Below, piece after piece: positions 21,859 through 34,400 of a stretch of 64,000 nt of DNA. Below the pieces are notes generated by a model. It saw only the letters and a list, made by a program, of their open reading frames with translations, was not told the origin of the DNA and did not search any database. The DNA is from Halicephalobus mephisto (taxonomy: Eukaryota; Nematoda; Chromadorea; Rhabditida; Panagrolaimidae). A program made the position numbers and the translations under genes. Positions within the stretch are counted from its first letter, which is position 1, and each line of letters opens with the position of its first letter. The stretch is from NCBI GenBank assembly GCA_009193035.1, contig SWDT01000200.1, forward strand, positions 1-64,000, written 5' to 3'.

Positions 21859-24800
21859 TTAAACCCTTGCAGCAACAGATGAGATAGCCGCTGAACTGCC
21901 ACTGATCGTCCCGAGCTTGTTCAAAGCCAAGACGCTTTTAGCGATGAGAACAAGATTTGTCTTGTCCGTAATATGTGATGGAGAACACAGAGAACTCTGA
22001 AACTTTCAAATGAAAATATTTCACAGATTATTATATGAATGTGATACTTTGTGTACTGGGGAAAGTGTGCAGAATATATTAGTCCAATTCACGGTTGGAA
22101 TGTGAGTAAGAATCCCAAAGTTAGAATCATCAAGGAAATTAATAACCAAGCAGCAAACTGTTCCGTAAAGACGACCTGTAATTTCTTTGATCTTGCCTTA
22201 GGCATCCAAACAAAGAACTCAGTACACTTGACAGGTCAACAAAGGGAAAGGATTATATCGAACTCATTCAACGCAGAAATCCCAGAAAGGAAAAAAGCAA
22301 AACTCACTTCTGGCACACCTAATCTCTTACAAGCAGCCACAAAGCTTTCGGCATTCTTCTTTGATCTTACTGGAGATAAACTCTGCTGAAATCCAATCAT
22401 CGGTTTTACCAAGTAATAATGATAACTGTACCTCTCCGGAAGGCTGTGTCATGACGGTTGGAATAGATCTCGGCTTGATTTTGTTAGCGAAATTACACAG
22501 GATAATCCCAGAGGATAACTCCTGAGCCAGTTTATCTTTTTCACCGGGTAACTTTATTCCAGACATCCTGGACTCCAGGACTCTCTTCATTGTGTCGACT
22601 GCAGACAGCCCTGTTCCATTTGTTACTGTGGAGGTTGAATTCTTGGGGATTGCAGTGACACTTTTGGACATTGCCGTAGGTCTCTTCAAAGTTGTGGACT
22701 TTGTTTCTGTCGTTGATGAAGTTAGATTCTGTCTCGATGCAGCTAGATTATTTACAGAAGTGGTCGTTCTCTTGTTTGAAACTGGATCTGACTTTCTGCC
22801 AACTGTTGAAATCGAAGAAACTGAGGGAGCTGGAGCTATCTTCGAAGTACTTAATGATGGCTTTTTCAATCCAGTCGATGTTGACCTGACTGGTCTATTT
22901 GTCGTTAAAGGACCTTGGGTTCTTGTTGGAGGAGTAGTTTTCTTTGCAGTTGTCGTTGGGGCTACTTTCTTGATGCCTTGATTTCTTTCTGTACTTTGAC
23001 GAGGACTTTTTTTCTGTTGATTCTTTTGTGGATTCTGGATGCTCGCTACTTGGACGTTTAAATCCTCCATTGTCTGTGTAATATCTTCGACGGCTCGAGC
23101 GCTGGCATCACCGACTTTAAAACTGGAACTAACGTCGGTTCGACTTGTTTCTGGAATTGCCAACGGTGCTCTCGGGGTTGAGATAATTTTTGAAGGAATA
23201 TTGTTGTTACTGATGTCCAATGCTGTCGATTGCACTGATGTCCCTACAGTCGTATTGTTGTTTTTGTTATTCAAAGTCGCATTTGGAGATAACGGGGAAT
23301 TCCTCGCTGCCATTTTCTTCTCGATAACCGTCTCAGCATAAGCAAGCATGACTTCTTTGGCTAAATCTCCACTGATTTCACTACTGTTCCCACTGCTTGT
23401 GCTACATCCATCCAGATATCCCGACCTATCTGTCGACGGAGTAGAAACAATTCCATCACCGAGACATCTTTCGTTAATCTCCTCCAACGATCCTTTTGAA
23501 ACTGTTGTTTCGTTGGAGAGCCTGTGTTCGGAGTCTCCAGTAGAGGTGTATCCACTGTCACTTCCGCCCATAGTATTAAACCTATTCTGTCTTGGTCGTC
23601 TTTCTTGTTTCTTCTCTTCTGAACTCTTCTGTGACTTATCGATCTGGATTCTGTCTGGTCTTCTGAGAGTGGCGTTAATATTGGAACACCGGGAGAAGGC
23701 CCATTCACTGTAGGACTTGTACCCATTCGACTCCGTCGATGATTTCGATCTTAGCCATTTGAAGATATGCTCTCTTCCCTGTAATTGATCCACTTTAATT
23801 TTTAATTACCAACTAACCTTACCTTTTCAACAACATTGACTGGTGGAGCGACAAGTGGATTTCCCCCCACTTTGAATTCGGTAATAAATCCAGAAAGATT
23901 ACAAAAATCAACAGGAATAAGTGCTAGAGAATTCTCACTGATATCCAGAATCCTCAACTGCATGTATCCGATTTCTGGTGGTATTTCAGTGAGTTTGTTG
24001 TTCGACACGTTTAGAACTCGTAGGCTTTTCAACAAGGAAATATCAGAAGGAAGCTCGGTTAACTTATTCCAGGAAAGATCCAACTCAACCAGGCAGTTTT
24101 CCAATTGACGAATCTCTCTTGGAATCGACTGAATCTGATTGCCACTAAGCAGTAACACTTTTAACCTCAGAAAGAAGAATGCATTTGGCAGTGACTTCAG
24201 TTGGTTTCCCCGTAAATCAAGAAATCCTAGGGATTTCAAGAGGTGGATAGAAGAGGGAAGTCGTTGAATGCAGTTCGACCTCAATTGAAGAGTCTCCAGA
24301 TACTCCAACTCACACATGCAAGCTGGCAGTTCAGTTAACCGATTTTGACTCAGATCTGAAAACAACATGTTGACATTGCTCAATCCCCTTTGTTCGCCAG
24401 AGATCATTAGGGTGCCCATTCTCCAAATTCAAGCGGTCACTCTCGAGGAAAGCTAATAAGATGAATAGAAGAGGAAGTCCCAAAAAGCGCTGTCCCTCAG
24501 CAAATTGCATTCGATAAATTGAAATGGGTTTCCATCCATCTCCCTTTTTTCGACAGTTTTGCCAACAACGATCCAAAAAGAACTAATGATTCGGTTCCTA
24601 GGGTAATCCGGAAAGGCCGAACCAGTTTTCCCAAGAGAAAAACTCACTGGCCACCTGGCTGGTCCTAAATACGCACCTTGTCGGGATTCACATCCATTTC
24701 GCTTTTTTCCCAGGTCATGAACAATGGTGGAAGAGACAATGATTTTCACCTGTTGCGCAGTCTTTGTGACAGTTGTCTGTCTTCCAACTTTGAACTCTTT

Positions 24801-25243
24801 TTCAACCAATTTGGGGGTATCGAAAGAAAGGTAAAATAGGAAATGGCGCCAATTTCTTTTCCAGGAAAATTCAATGGATTTAGCCTTGAGAACTCCCAAG
24901 TGGACTCATCCCCAATTCCATTTCGAAATGAAATTATCTTCAAAGGGGAATTGTTCAAAAACGAACCTGCACTGATCAAATCGCTGAGATCGAATCTGCC
25001 GCAAAAGTGAACTGGAAACTCCTTCAGTTTCCGTTCTCTCAGGGTCAATACCCCACTCGAAACTGCTTCCTCGAACATCTTATCTATTGATTTGACGAAG
25101 ACGGGTGACTTTGAAGTGGACGGGAGGATGGAGTCACACAGGTCCCGTCCATCGGTGTTGGACGACTCGGTGGAGAGGAACGGCAATTGCCGTCTTTTGG
25201 AGGATCGCCACGAAGCCGTTGTGACAAACCCGGGACGAAAAAT
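21859..25243 (-). CDS. LRCH protein: leucine-rich repeats plus C-terminal calponin homology domain (5' exon not found)
   Basis: Exons 24967-25243, 23823-24355, 22432-23778, 22308-22385 and 21859-21996 join in phase (about 790 codons). The N-terminal exon gives E-E-A-V-S-S-G-V-L-T-L, the LRCH start of the repeat array. About nine LRRs follow (L-x-x-L-x-L-x-x-N-x-L). A long Ser/Thr/Asn-rich linker of about 330 residues then leads into a CH domain (L-S-S-G-I-I-L-C-N-F-A-N; N-A-E-S-F-V-A-A-C; L-G-V-P-E) ending close to the C terminus. LRCH proteins are cortical cytoskeletal scaffolds; the vertebrate and fly members act with DOCK GEFs and actin. The first exon has no ATG before the domain and begins at a ttgatttcag acceptor, so at least one upstream exon is missing. 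The 311-nt intron before the last exon is long for this locus. Confidence 0.85.
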
Positions 25244-28200
25244 CTGAAATCAAAGTATGGAACTAGAACCAACGCCTAAACCTCATCATAAATTCAGTTT
25301 TAATCAAAAATTCCTCGCAATTTGAGAAAGTGAGACTTCGTTGACCAGAATTTGCTCATTAAAAATTATGTTTTATAAAAACGAATCCAAGTCAAATCCA
25401 CGCAACGGAATTAAAGAGAACACGAGTTTCAATTTACGGAAAACTTTACGACGAGTGAACAAAAAACTTTAGATCCAAAATGACATAAAGGCGATCGGAA
25501 AAACTTGTAAATTGGAGAATTCCAGGGTCATAAACGACGGTAAGAAGAGCAAGTCAGGGTTGCTCAAAAGTAGGAACTGCTTTGATAAGGGAGTCAGTTG
25601 AGGATGCTTCCAAGTGACCGTTTTGACAAAAAAGCAAAATCAATCAAGCAGAAAAGCTGTCCAGTCGTCAGTCAAAAACAGAGCAAACAAAACTGGCTGA
25701 ACCATATTTTCCGTTGACCAGCTGTGAAACTATTAATCTTCTCAAGCTCGAAAAAACGAAAACTGGCCATAGCTTCATATCGATCTTCAAAATCAAAATC
25801 TAGATCTAAGATAACATTTATTAATAAAAAACAAAGGAGAACCTGTTTTGGCAGATTTTCCAGAGAGCTGAACAGTGCCCGACAAGTCGGACATCGGGCT
25901 GACTGGTCTCCAATCGGTTCGTGCGCGTTTCGTCTTGGCGGCTCTTTCCGGCCTGGGAAAGGAGTGTTTTCTGGCACCATCGATTTTTTCAAGAAACCAG
26001 TGATTTGCTTCGAAACGGCACATAAAAAGTGGGAAATGCGGACACTCAAAAGCAATCAAAATTCAAATGAGCGCGAATATTTGCCTTGGGAAAAATGCAT
26101 CTGATCTCAAACTGTTGAGATACAATCTAATTGAAAAAGTACCATCGTCTAACATTCTCGTTTATAGCGGCTGTTGTATCATTGTCAGCAAAATCAAATA
26201 TTTTGATTTGGACTTACTTCCAAGGTTAAGTCAAAAAAGAAACAAAACTCAATTTTCTTTCGGACGGAAAACCTTCAAGTGAAATAGAGTTGACAAAAAA
26301 AAGCCAGATATTTGACAACGCAAATGTTCAAGACTATTCCAAACATAATCAATCGATTACATTCCCCACAAAACCTGGCTAAATAAGCAGATGAGGGAAA
26401 TGGGTTTTTACACTAGTCCAACAAAGGGAGCTAAATCCGACTTTTTTCATCTTGAGGATTAATCTAAAAGTATACAAGTCTGAACTACGACGACGAAAGC
26501 GTCAAGTTTCTCAAATTTAGGGAAGATGAGCAAGTGGAATTCTTTGGCACCAAAGGAAACTGGCAGAATGGGGCTCTTTGGGACAAAAGTTGTTAGTTTC
26601 AAATGGCCATCGATCTTGCTGAAAAGCAGCAAATCTGACCGAGCTCTGAAACAGATGCAGTCATGTATCAATTTCATTTTACACACTTTTGTGTGCAAGA
26701 TATCTCGTGAAATCCAAGACCAGGATATTACAAAAAACAAAACGCTTAGGTAGCTGTTTTTCAGCGAGAAAACAGAAAAACTCTTGACCAAGCTTGATCG
26801 AAGCGATTGATTCTTTTCTGTGTGATGAATCAATGACAGCTGATTCGTGCCAAAAACTCAATTCATCGATCAAAATCTTTTCAAATGACAGACGTCGATG
26901 TTTGCTGACCGCTGTTTCCCGAAAAACAATAAAGCTGGGACAAGAAACTTTTACCGCAAGCTTTTTAAGCAACTGTCCACCCGATTCATCTCGATAATTG
27001 AAATTAATGCGAGGAGTAACGACCACACAAGAAGAGCCTAAGGATACTTCAAAGAAAAATGCTTACAAGACTCTTCATTTTATGGGACCCATAAGGTCGT
27101 TTCTAGTTGGGCAAGTAACTCCTAAAAATAAATGGAAGAGGCATATTCCGGGAAAAAATTTCCGAAACACCTCGGGTCAAGAGCAGTTGGATCCAGAAAG
27201 ACTTCCTTCGAACGGAGAGAGACTTATCAATCATAAACTCTGAAAAACCATTAGTTTAAAAAAGAAAAATGCGTTTGACCAATGAGGGCCTTTCAGGTGC
27301 CCACGGGAAGGAAACAAGCGTCAAAGCAATTACATTTGGGTCTAATCTCAACAAAATGGAGGCCGTTTGCCTATTCAACCAACGAAAATTGAACAGGAAT
27401 ATTCGGGGAGGAGATTAACTGCCATAATCCAATCGGAAGTGATCGGTGGAAACAAATAGACCTGGGAGATGACTCAGTTTTACAATGTTGTGATTCAAAA
27501 CCCTCGTGGCAAACCCCAGACCTCCCTGCTTATCACTGCCTGAGCAAAGACATCTATTGGAATGTTTTTCCTTCTTACAGTAACAGTTTCCGGTTAGTTT
27601 AAAACGGAACGTAATCAGATTTTCAGCTTTTCTTTTTACCCACTGCTTTTGTTCAACCACAAGCAAAGAATAAAAGGAAACTGGGAAATTTAATGTCAAT
27701 TGAGGACAAAAAAGACCACATTTCCCTCGGACAAAAGAATTTGGGTAGAATTACCACGAGTCAGTTTATGGAATTGACTACATTTGGAGAAACTCGGAGA
27801 TATATTCACAGACGCCAGATTGGGTGGTTGTTCGTCAAAAGAACGGGACTCCAGGGAAGCTTTATCAAAGAACCGACTAAAAAGCTCTGCTAGAGGAATG
27901 AAAATGGAAACCTTGTCCAGACTTGGTTTCAAGGAAATTCCAACTCCACAGAAAATCCAAAGGAACATTTCCGGGGTTTAGTTCAAAGTGGCTGCTCCCA
28001 CGACGACTTAATGGACGCGTTTAAAGCTCAAATTGAATAAGAGAGGATTATCAGGATGTTTGACGCTTCAAATCCCGGGAAACTAACTGGTCACTTTACT
28101 TGACCCTTCTAGCTGAAAGATGACGGCGCGTTTTTAGTCGGCTGTCACAAACAAACATCTCGCTTCCTTCACATCCAATTAAATTTTCAAAATATTATTT

Positions 28201-28408
28201 ATTTTTAGAGTATAGGGTTTTCTGAGCATTTTCAGTTCCACATAGTCGTGGAATCAGAATACTATTCAACAATAACCTGGCTTCTTCTCCTAAAGAAGCC
28301 AGATGGAAATGGAATATTGTTTCTTCTATTAACTTTGACAAGAATCCAGGGTATATACAGCAATAGTCACGGGGAAGCCGTTCTACAGGAGATCTGTTGA
28401 CGCCAGAG
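25244..28408. other. stretch without a supported gene; LRCH 5' part and MCF2L 3' flank
   Basis: About 3.1 kb. The missing LRCH first exon should be here. Near 28.2 kb the minus strand has AATAAAT, about 210 nt after the stop of the RhoGEF gene, the likely polyadenylation site. Several ORFs of 60-127 codons on both strands overlap one another and look like chance frames. Confidence 0.4.
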
Positions 28409-31400
28409 TTACTTGGCTATGAGCTCATTTTGCGATTTGCTCTCGATAATCGCATTCAGGGAGTAGTTCGAAGTGTTGGTGGACAACGCGATGGAGTCCT
28501 GCAAGTAGCACATGAGTCAAAACTTATCCACTTATGAAAGGAATTTACCAAGTCCCCATGGTTGCTGCCTGTCTTTGGCTGGACTTGAATCGTCGTCACA
28601 TGAGTGGATCCACATCGGTTATCCAAATCGCTGTAGCTGGAAATTGTCGAAGAAGATTTCCTCCTCATTTTGGAGAGGTCGACATTGTTGTTGTTGCCGT
28701 TGGGATCAACCAATGTGTCGGTAGCCTGTGTTGCCGAACTGGTGCTAGCACTACTGGCACTCATGTCCTCAAAGGCGGATCCGCTCGATCTGCTAGACAC
28801 TGTACTCTCACTTGTCCAGCTCTGAGGTCTCGAGGAGGAAACTCCAGAAGAGCTCTGTTTTTCACTACTGGCGAAACTCTTTGTAGATCTGGCCAACTTG
28901 CTGATCCACTTGGCTTTTGCAGACTCGTCAACCGGGTGAATGGCATATCCATCGGGCTTTGTTTCGTCCCAGATTTCGAACCTCTCTGCTGCCGATCTGG
29001 AACACTCTGCGTATCCGAGATTCTGCATCGGAATACACATCTTGTGTTCGTAGTATTCCGGGGCGTAGGGGACTGGCTGAGTCCTCTTCTTGCAGAACAA
29101 AACTCCTCCATCGAAGAGGAAGAGGTATCTCTTCTGGGCTTTGTTCGCAAGTCTATGGGTCTTTTTCTTGAAAACGTAAACATCGCATTCCGTTTGTAGT
29201 CTTAGTGGACCGAGCAAGCGAAGATCACCCTAAAAATAACTTGTATGAGACAAATCCGACAGTTTAAACAACGCAACGAGAAGCACTTGAAAATCCCAAG
29301 GTCTAATTCCGTCAAAGTCCCCATAATGTACTTGAGGAATTTTGCGTCAGTTATTTTTGACGCCAAAGTTAAAATTAAGTAATCGGAAGACCTACCACAA
29401 AGGCAGAAATGTGCAGTTGATGCAGGTCGGCGTTCAGTTGAGAGAGCAAATCCAGCATTGATGCCAGAGCTGCCTGGACGTCGTGTCTGGCGTCATCCGG
29501 AGAGTACCTCAAAAGTTCTTTCAACAGAAGCTGGTACTTGGTGATTCTCTGGATTGGTTTCAGCAAATAAGAACTCAGAGGGAGTAAGTGACCAGCTCTC
29601 CTCTGACAATCGAGGAAGAACTTGTTGCCCTCCACGTGTTCTGTCCTCAGAGCCTCACTCAACGGCTTGTTCTGGCAATATGGACGGTACAGGTTTAGGA
29701 ATCGGTTCCTCTTGGAAATGAGAATGTGGCAAATGTCGACAATTGAATCGGAGGCGTTCAGAAGTTCAGACAGGATATGTCGATTGTGGAAGTCCAACAG
29801 ATCTCGAATGTTGCCAAAGATAATCTCTGACTGCCCACGGAGAGCTGAGGAGAACAAGGCCATGTTCTCGGCTGCCTCGAATGGCTTCACGTAGTATTCG
29901 ACAACTTCCTTCAGCTCTCGCACATAAGTCTGTTCAGTGCTCAACTGAAATCGTATGATAATTAAAAAATAAACAAACGCAATGAACGAACCAATTCCTC
30001 GATGACATATCTTGCCTTGACAGCTGGGGATCCATTTCCAGTGTTGCTCAAAACTCGAGCGGTAATCGAGGAATCCATCGAAGGAGATCTAGAGGGAATA
30101 GCAGCCACAGATGAATTCCCTTCAATGGCCACCGAACTGCATTGTTGGAATTCGTGCAGAACTTCAATTTGACGCTGAAATCACAGTCATTAGATACATG
30201 TCGAAAATTGATTGCTGGAAGTTTTCCCTTTCAAAAACTAGATAAATAATCAAGATGAAATGTCTCCGTTTTCACTCCAAATCGAGATCTACCAGACTAT
30301 TGATTCCATTTAATTTAGACATTGAGGCAAATTGGAAACAAAGACTGGTAAGCCAAGGTCAGCATCTCAACAAGTGAGAAATTAATGAGGCATCTTCGAA
30401 CCCTCATTAGTGGCTGAACGGGAGTCAATCGATACTATCATTTTTATCAAAACGGTCTCATTGATTTGCACCTTACCGTTGCTGTGAAGTAGATTTTTTC
30501 CCTGAGCTTCAGAAACAATGAGAGAGAAAGATCTTTCGACCAATAGTCTAGCCAATCTCTTATTCGATAAAACGCCTCGAAAATAGGAAATATACCCGGC
30601 ATCTGTGTAGAGAATAATCAACGAGTTTAGCGGTAAAACAAGATAAAAGCCCACTAGACTGAGAATGACCACTTGAAGCTATCACCACCTCAGGCAGGAT
30701 CTTGTCTTCCCCGAAGGAAAGACGAGGAAATGAAGCTTCTTGATTGAGAGCTCAAGAACTAGTTCTGTAAGCAGGCTGCATATGTCAGGAATTAAAACCT
30801 CAAGCGTCACAAGTTTAAAACAAAGAACTCGAGTAAAACAATAAATAAACAAGACAGACCTGCTTTCCTTTTTCCAATTTTAAAAGATTTACAAGTCATT
30901 ACGTACTTTTGTAGGATCAGTCAGAAAAAAGACAGCAAATAAGCACTTGACAGTTCACAACTTGGGGATTTGGGATCCCGTCAATATTTGAACGGACAAA
31001 TGTTGACATCCGATTAGGGATAGCCCAGAGAGGAGCTTTGACCGGTTCAGGCCAGCGCCCATGTATGGAGAGCAAGATGGGCGCCGGCGCGAAAACAATG
31101 AGACAACTGACCCGGCTCAGATCAACACGTGTCAAGATATCTTGTTTACCCTTCGTTTTGACTATTCCTGTCATCCCCAAACCATTACCATGTTGAAAGC
31201 GTCGTCGTCGGAGCTGATGCTCATGGGCGACTCCAGCTGTGCTGGGACGGATTCCAACTCCTCATCTTCCCCGATTCTGATGATGGTCGGTCTCGGTGTT
31301 CCTCTGGAGACTTCCACTGTCAACTCATCATCGTCGTAAAAGTCACACAAGGAATCTTCCAAATCCCCTAGAAGCTGTCTTGTGGACTTCTTTGCCGGGG

Positions 31401-34400
31401 TACTGTTGTCGATCGAAGCTGTCTGAATCGGGAGCTGCTTCCGTTTCGAGGACCGGAAGGACAGCAGCCTCGGGAGGTGTCTCTTCATTTGATCCACAGC
31501 TGATCCACCTTGTAAAGTCCTGATGAACAACAAATAAACCTCCATCACGAATACACGGAAGCAAAAAGATATCCCGGGGCCTATATCAATTACACATCGA
31601 TCTCATATCAACTCTAATCGAATTATCAAATTTTGATCAAATGAAATATTTCGTAGAATCGACAAATTGGGAACTTTGCGATCCATTCCGAGGCCAAATT
31701 ACGCGTGCTCTCTCCAGCCTCTTTTTGTAAGCCGCTTATTTCCAAAGGTGACGACAAGATTAGTCGATCGTTTACTCGGGGAAAGCTAGTTCACAAACAA
31801 ATGGCAGTGGCACCGAAGACCGGTTCGGTTTTTCGCAAAAACCTGGAAGGTCGTATGGGAAACTTGCAAATAGGGGATGCCAAAAGGAACACTGCCAATA
31901 TTGCGGGCCGATAACAATCGTTATCTTGATCAGGAATTAATCATCTCATTAGAGGACTGAGAAAGGCGTTCAGAAACCGCACTGAGTGGAAACCAGAAAT
32001 TCAATCAAAAGTAGTCCAAAATATTTTATTCATAACCAGCAGTGGGATATCTGTCTACTCGACACAAAGTCGTCCGTCTTCTCCACGGTCCAGAAACCGC
32101 CTCAATCTGAACGGTTCCTCCGTCATGGGAGCAGTCATGCAGAGCCAGAGGAAATTCTGAATATCTATCAAGATCTAAGCGTGCACGCAAATCACGATCG
32201 ACCCTCCAGGAAACTTCGCCAGTGTCAATAAGCAAACTCCCGCAGGACTATTTGCACTTCGATCGCCCATTATGAAAAAGTTTCACTCTGCAAAGCTGCG
32301 GATATTAGCCTCTTGAGCGGTCTTAGGCTCGTTGTAGATGATACTAAGCACACCCTTGGGGTAAACAATATCAGAAACACGGTCATCATCATTGATCGTA
32401 AAAACGCAATGCTCGCAGAAAATAATCCGAAGAAACCAAAACAAAAACGTTCTGGATTGGTAACTGATGCAAATCGGATCATTCAAGACTCGTGTCCACG
32501 ATACCCCGTGCAATTTGGACGGATTAAAAAACCCTGGTTTCAGCCACAGTCTAAGCATCCACGTTTCAGCTAAAAAAGACAAAAATCGGGATTTTCGGAG
32601 AATCTTTACAACGAGAAAAAGCATCTGCGCGCTTTCCACTGCCACTCGTCTGGCATTCTCTTCCCGACATTTGTAGCTCCCGGCACTCAATTCCACATAA
32701 ATCAAAACAGTTATTAGGTTCTTGGCGGGGTTGAAAAGCTCATAGGTTGTTGCCATATTTGAAGCAAAGGAGCTGCTTTTTAGACAGCCAAAAAGAGACG
32801 CACATTCAATCAAGTCCCGAGTTCTCTCCACTGGCCATCCATCAAGTTCTGATCCAGCAAATCCCGAAAAAGTGTGAAATGCCGGATTGCAAAAAGAGAA
32901 AACTCGATATTAGCCGGCGAATTAAAATTTGAGCAGCTGCGGAATTGAATGGATAAAACTTTTTTGGACAGCGGTCAGTTTTCGTCATCGCCTAAGGCAA
33001 TGTTCCAACTCGAGTCTTAAATTCAACTCTCCAAAGAGAAACCTTAATTTGCTCCTTGAAGGTCAAAAAACGGGCGCCAAAACCGAAAATCCCGTTCACC
33101 TACAGACACCGGTCAGATGGTTTCGAAACTTGAACGGTCATCCAAGGTCAATCAGGCCCTAGAAGGACGGCGATTGAAAAATCAGTCAACCTGCTTCTTA
33201 AAATACCATCACACTCGCTAGCACTTTCTCAAGATAGGAGAGAGCAAACAAAAACGGGGACTTCTCCAAAATAAAAATAAAGCGCCCAGAAGCGAATCCT
33301 GACCAATTTTCTATGCATGTCGGAAGAGAAGAGAGATGTAAAACAAAGTCGTTAACATCTTCCTGAATATGATATTTGGATCATTTGCTCTTCAAACAAA
33401 GAAATCCACAGGTGTGGAGTCGGCGTCATAAACTCATCATCCCGTTCCATTTCACGCAAATTTCAAAAAGGAGGGGCTAGGAAGTTAGCGGATTTTATAG
33501 CCACTTGACTCTTGATTACCCGACTAAATTGCTGCTTTGACAAAGTTTTGCAAAGTCAAGGAAAGCTCTGTGAATAACCGGCAACTCGACAAAAACCATA
33601 AAACAGGAACTTTAGACAATACTAGAATAACGAGGCAAACACATTTTGAACAAGTGACGAAATGTTCCCCAAGATAACAGTGAAAGGGATCTTCTTCCAG
33701 AAAGAAACTGAAACCAACCTTTTCACTTGTTTTGACGGAGCTAGTGGGGCTGCTCGCGGAGGAGGATGCCGAACTGGAGACGGATCCTCGAGGTTTCTTC
33801 TCCGGGGAAACCACTTGAATGGGCTTCCCGGTCAAATTTCCGGCTGTCGGGGAAGTCACCCCCTTCTGGCGCTCAACCACTTTCTGGAGAGCATCTCTTC
33901 TAGCAACCCCCATCCTGCGAATGTCATCGATCCTCTCAGCAACCTGAAAACCAACCATGTTCATCAAATCCTCATGCCAATCCTCATTCATCATCCAAGT
34001 TATTTTCCAAGTTTCATCCCCCAGGGGATCCATAAAAAAACCAATTTTCAAAAATTTTGCAAAACTCAAGACATGACTCAATTCGACAGGGCATGACAAG
34101 CCAGTTTTTCCTTTCTTTGGAAAACGCGGGCTTGTGCCGAAGCCGAAACTTTGAAAGATGAATCAGATCAGTCTTCCAATTTCCCTTTTGACTTTTACAA
34201 AAAACCGGAAAGCAAGGCATGTTGGGAGCTTCCGAAACTGGATCAACATAGTTTCAGACAAAGGGACCATTTGAAACAAAATCTGGATCAAAGAGGGAAA
34301 ATCCAAACCTGAGCGAGAAGACTCGAAGTCTCCGTCGTCGTCAGCAGAATCAGATTGTTCATGTTCGGGGTCTGCTTGAGGGAGTCCAACTGAAGACTCT

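Noticed and set aside
30382..30672. minus-strand 96-codon ORF with hydrophobic start inside a RhoGEF intron
   Set aside because: No ATG-supported start with splice signals and no similarity; flanking RhoGEF exons join in phase without it.
32412..32831. upstream part of a long minus-strand ORF (to 32283) inside a RhoGEF intron, as a separate nested gene
   Set aside because: Only its last 41 codons fit as a phase-correct RhoGEF exon. The rest has no ATG-linked splice structure or similarity, and competing frames look equally good.
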